The notes beneath the pieces were generated by a model. The model saw only the letters and a program-made list of their open reading frames with translations, did no database searches and was not told the DNA's origin. Of a DNA stretch of 31,145 nucleotides, positions 28,610 to 31,145 are shown piece by piece. The position numbers were made by a program, and so were the translations under genes. The DNA is taken from assembly GCA_900754965.1 (NCBI GenBank), contig CAAEEO010000043.1, forward strand, positions 1-31,145. The letters are read 5' to 3'. Source of the DNA: an uncultured Oscillospiraceae bacterium. GTDB lineage: Bacteria; Bacillota; Clostridia; Oscillospirales; Oscillospiraceae. How positions within the stretch are numbered: position 1 is the stretch's first letter; each line of letters starts with the position of its first letter.

Positions 28610-29569
28610 ATGCGTAATAAACTGGCCAATCAATATGAACTGGTGGCCCAGCGAACGGGACTGCGGCTGGATCGGGACAACGGCGTACTGTACGGATATC
28701 GGGATACATTCCCCGTGATCGCCGCCCCGGTTTCCGGCAAACCCTTCCAGATGCAGCTGATTCTGGCCGCACTCGATCCGGAAAATGACAATCCAGAGGA
28801 AACCATGCGGCAATTTGCCCAGGAGCAGTCCGCCGTACTGGCCGTCAATCGGAGAGAGCACACCTGGACCATCACCCTGCGCTCTGCACGAACCCCGGAA
28901 CAGCTGGCAGAAACCCTGGATGAGACGCTGTCTGCCCTGACCGCTTTTCTGCGTCTGCAGCGGTTTTCCCCCTGCTGCAGTGTGTGCGGACAGCCGGATC
29001 TGACCACAGGATATCGGTTCGGGGAGCAATTTCTCCATCTTTGCCCCGGCTGCGCCGGCCAGCTGAGCCGACAGGAAGTGGGAACCGGAATCCGTGCAGA
29101 AGAAAAACCGGAGCGGCCTTTTGCCGGACTGATCGGCGCGTTGCTCGGCTCTCTGCTTGGAGTGGCAGTGATGCTGCTTTTCAGCAAATTTGGCATCATT
29201 TCCGCTCTGTCCGGTACAGTGATGGCACTGTGTACCCTGAAAGGATATCGGATGCTGGGCGGCCGCCTTACCCGCAAAGGGGCGCTGCTGTGCATTGCCG
29301 TCATGGCGGTAATGATTTTCGCCGGAGACTATCTGGACTGGTCTTTGCGAATCGCCTCGGCGCTGGATCTGCCTTTCGGCCGGCGGGATGTGTTCTATCT
29401 GATGGACTCCGGCGCGGTGTCTGCTCTGGACTATGGAATGAATTTGGTTCTGCTGTATGTATTCGCCTTTCTGGGCGCCCGCTCCTCCGTGAGCGAGGCC
29501 CTGCATGAAACCAGCGGCACCCCTTCCCTCAGCCGTATCGGCGCTACCGGTTCCAACCTGAAACTGTAA
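28610..29569 (+). CDS. Membrane protein of unknown function with a CxxC pair
   Basis: This 319-residue protein belongs to no family I recognise. The first 115 residues are soluble, with alternating strands and an amphipathic helix rich in Glu and Leu. Two CxxC pairs follow, Cys123/Cys126 (CSVCGQPD) and Cys145/Cys148 (CPGCAG), spaced as in a zinc ribbon. After a charged linker there are four or five membrane segments (about residues 170-300), with the arrangement of a small integral membrane domain, and a short Ser/Gly-rich tail. GGAAGGAG is at good distance before the ATG. It has its own promoter and stands apart from the SPFH operon. The next gene begins 72 bases later with its own ribosome site. 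Confidence 0.82.
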   Translation: MRNKLANQYELVAQRTGLRLDRDNGVLYGYRDTFPVIAAPVSGKPFQMQLILAALDPENDNPEETMRQFAQEQSAVLAVNRREHTWTITLRSARTPEQLAETLDETLSALTAFLRLQRFSPCCSVCGQPDLTTGYRFGEQFLHLCPGCAGQLSRQEVGTGIRAEEKPERPFAGLIGALLGSLLGVAVMLLFSKFGIISALSGTVMALCTLKGYRMLGGRLTRKGALLCIAVMAVMIFAGDYLDWSLRIASALDLPFGRRDVFYLMDSGAVSALDYGMNLVLLYVFAFLGARSSVSEALHETSGTPSLSRIGATGSNLKL

Positions 29570-29641
29570 GCTTTTTCATCCCTGCCCCCATCTACACGAG
29601 GCCGTTCACGGTATCATACCGCCACAAAAGGAGCCTGTCCT

Positions 29642-30823
29642 ATGACACGAAAAAAGGGTGTACGCCCACTGCCCATTCTGATATTGGCAGGACTGCTGAC
29701 GCTGTTTCTTGTCCGCAACGGCGGATGGATTCTGGATACAATCCGGACACCTGACTCTGTGGACGCCCGTGAAAAAATACTCCTTGGACTTTCTCAGGAG
29801 GACGAGATCATCTATTTACAGCAGTATGATCTGACGCAGCAAGATCTTGCCCGAATCCTGAATGATCTGTCCTGCTCCCAGCCGGAGTTGTTTTTTGTCG
29901 GCTGCTCTTCTTATTCCTGCACGATCTGGATGGATCGGGTGCTTTCCCTGACCCCTACCTATTGGTATCGGGGAGCGGAGCGGGAAAGGCTCCAAGAGCA
30001 GTACCAACAGGCCATTGCAGAAATTATCGCCCCCATCGATGAGGATTGGTCCGATTTGGAAACCGCGCTCTATCTTCACGACTATATGGCCGCCCACTAT
30101 GCCTATGACGAGAGCCAGAAAAATTTCACGGCCTATCAACTGCTCACTGAGCATACCGGTATCTGCCAGGCCTATTCTCTGACCTACCAGGCACTGATGC
30201 AGGCAGCCGGACTGGAGTGCCGGTATGTACTCAGCGATGAAATGGACCACTCCTGGAACGCCGTCTTTCTGGACGGTGCGTGGTACCATGTGGACATCAC
30301 CTTCGATGACCCCATTTTTGACCGTCTGGGCAAGGTCGGCCATCAATATTTTTTACGCAGCGACGCAATGATTGCCCGGGATCATCCGGGAGATTATACC
30401 GGGCCGGTCTGCGCCTCAGACCGATATGACCGCGCCCTTTGGAACACTGTTTCCACTGGATTTGTCCCCGTGGACGGCGTATTCTACTGCATTTCCGGCA
30501 ATCAGCTGTGCCGGTGGGACGCGGAAAAACTGACCCCGCTGTACACCATTCCGGAACGCTGGATCGTAAACGGCACTGCCCACAACTACTGGGACGGCTG
30601 CTTTTCTTCCCTGGATACAGACGGCGCCGCCCTGTATTTCAATGTCCCGGATGCCGTCAAACGCTATGACCCCGCCACGGGGGAGCTGTGCACCGTTTAT
30701 ACCCACACCGGTGAGGGGGACCTATACGGGTTCCTTTGCCAGAAAGACGGCACTGCCCTGATTCAAACAGCGGAAAGTCCCAACGATCCGGGACAGCTGC
30801 AACGCATCCCCATCAATCAGTAA
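29642..30823 (+). CDS. Membrane-anchored transglutaminase-like protein
   Basis: The 393-residue protein has a basic N-terminus and one hydrophobic segment (about residues 9-24), a signal anchor or signal peptide, so the rest should be outside the cell. Residues 140-225 form a transglutaminase-like (papain-fold) domain with a full catalytic triad: Cys175 in GICQAYS, His203 in MDHSWNAV and Asp218 in WYHVDITFDDP. Bacterial members are usually cysteine proteases or peptidases of the cell surface; true cross-linking activity is rarely shown. The C-terminal 150 residues contain repeated strand patterns (YCISGNQLCRWD, ALYFNVPDAVKRYD) that suggest a beta-propeller-like domain. AAAGGAG precedes the ATG. 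The GNAT gene follows after 12 bases. Confidence 0.88.
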   Translation: MTRKKGVRPLPILILAGLLTLFLVRNGGWILDTIRTPDSVDAREKILLGLSQEDEIIYLQQYDLTQQDLARILNDLSCSQPELFFVGCSSYSCTIWMDRVLSLTPTYWYRGAERERLQEQYQQAIAEIIAPIDEDWSDLETALYLHDYMAAHYAYDESQKNFTAYQLLTEHTGICQAYSLTYQALMQAAGLECRYVLSDEMDHSWNAVFLDGAWYHVDITFDDPIFDRLGKVGHQYFLRSDAMIARDHPGDYTGPVCASDRYDRALWNTVSTGFVPVDGVFYCISGNQLCRWDAEKLTPLYTIPERWIVNGTAHNYWDGCFSSLDTDGAALYFNVPDAVKRYDPATGELCTVYTHTGEGDLYGFLCQKDGTALIQTAESPNDPGQLQRIPINQ

Positions 30824-30835
30824 AGGAGCATCACT

Positions 30836-31145
30836 ATGGAGATTCGCAAAGCGACCGCCGCCGATCTGGAGGCTGTTGCTCATCTGTATGACGAAGTTGT
30901 GGACAATCAGACCCGCAACATCAATTACACCAACTGGGAAAAAGGGGTCTACCCCGCCCGTCCCACAGCAGAAAAGGCCCTGGAGGCCGGGACACTCTAT
31001 GTCCAGACAGAAAACGGGCAGCTGGTAGGCAGTATGATCCTGAACCATGAGCAGCTCCCGGAATACGACCGGATGAACTGGCGCTATCCCGCCCAGGGGG
31101 AGCAGGTACTGGTAATCCACACCCTGTGCGTATCTCCCACCGCCA
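30836..31145 (+). CDS. GNAT family N-acetyltransferase (5' part)
   Basis: The frame begins with ATG at 30836, preceded by AAAGGAG, and is open to the window edge (103 codons). The N-terminus MEIRKATAADLEAVAHLYDEV is the usual first strand and helix of GNAT acetyltransferases, and GQLVGSMILNH matches the central strand pair. The last visible residues, QVLVIHTLCVSPT, are strand four, which leads into the acetyl-CoA-binding loop outside the window. The acceptor substrate cannot be predicted. It is close behind the transglutaminase-like gene and probably cotranscribed. Confidence 0.9.
   Translation, partial: MEIRKATAADLEAVAHLYDEVVDNQTRNINYTNWEKGVYPARPTAEKALEAGTLYVQTENGQLVGSMILNHEQLPEYDRMNWRYPAQGEQVLVIHTLCVSPTA

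Noticed and set aside
1..31145. Mobile elements, CRISPR arrays, phage genes or toxin-antitoxin pairs
   Set aside because: No transposase, integrase, regular spacer repeats or phage structural genes are seen. The ribbon-helix-helix protein has no adjacent toxin and belongs to the SPFH operon.

Overview
The window looks like a chromosomal segment of a Gram-positive anaerobic gut bacterium of the Clostridia, most likely a butyrate-producing member of the Oscillospirales (relatives of Flavonifractor, Intestinimonas or Dysosmobacter). The reasons are a GC-rich coding style with AT-rich intergenic gaps, strong Shine-Dalgarno sites, a biotin-dependent Na+ decarboxylase, ferredoxin-linked 2-oxoacid metabolism and an acyl-CoA:acetate type CoA-transferase. 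The lineage is an inference from gene content. No phage, insertion sequence, CRISPR array or rRNA gene is visible.

Layout. 1-1449: end of a biotin carrier gene and the membrane beta subunit of a Na+-pumping decarboxylase. 1521-4230: an RlmA-type rRNA methyltransferase, an EcsC-family protein and a YhhQ-family queuosine-precursor transporter preceded by a candidate preQ1-I riboswitch. 4238-9283: citrate synthase, divergent from an aconitase-like hydratase and NADP-type isocitrate dehydrogenase, which together make 2-oxoglutarate. 9293-11117: a long perfect palindrome, then a YihY/BrkB membrane protein and an MscS channel. 11176-16143: a CoA-transferase convergent with a five-gene operon (P-loop NTPase, ferredoxin and the alpha, beta and gamma subunits of a 2-oxoacid:ferredoxin oxidoreductase). 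16144-16466 is AT-rich, gene-free and contains inverted repeats. 16537-22139: HtrA protease, DUF2812 protein, a lipase-like hydrolase divergent from glycerol kinase, and an unknown lipoprotein. 22230-24499: a Ktr/Trk potassium uptake pair and tRNA-Arg(CCT). 24520-25863: a short NapH-like iron-sulfur membrane protein and a DUF1643 protein. 25844-28543: an operon of SPFH protein, YhfC-type membrane protease, YbjQ protein and a small ribbon-helix-helix protein. 28543-31145: a membrane protein of unknown function, a transglutaminase-like protein and the start of a GNAT acetyltransferase.

How the genes fit together. The centre of the window is 2-oxoacid metabolism: acetyl-CoA and oxaloacetate go to 2-oxoglutarate, a ferredoxin-linked enzyme turns a 2-oxoacid into an acyl-CoA, and a CoA-transferase can recover the CoA. 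The most novel observation is that the citrate synthase/aconitase intergenic region and the region upstream of the oxidoreductase operon, more than 10 kb apart, both carry inverted repeats built from TGCA half-sites about two helical turns apart and share an exact 11-base word. This suggests one unidentified regulator for both. Two genes (YihY and the ribbon-helix-helix protein) have strong Shine-Dalgarno sequences but appear to begin with ATC instead of ATG.
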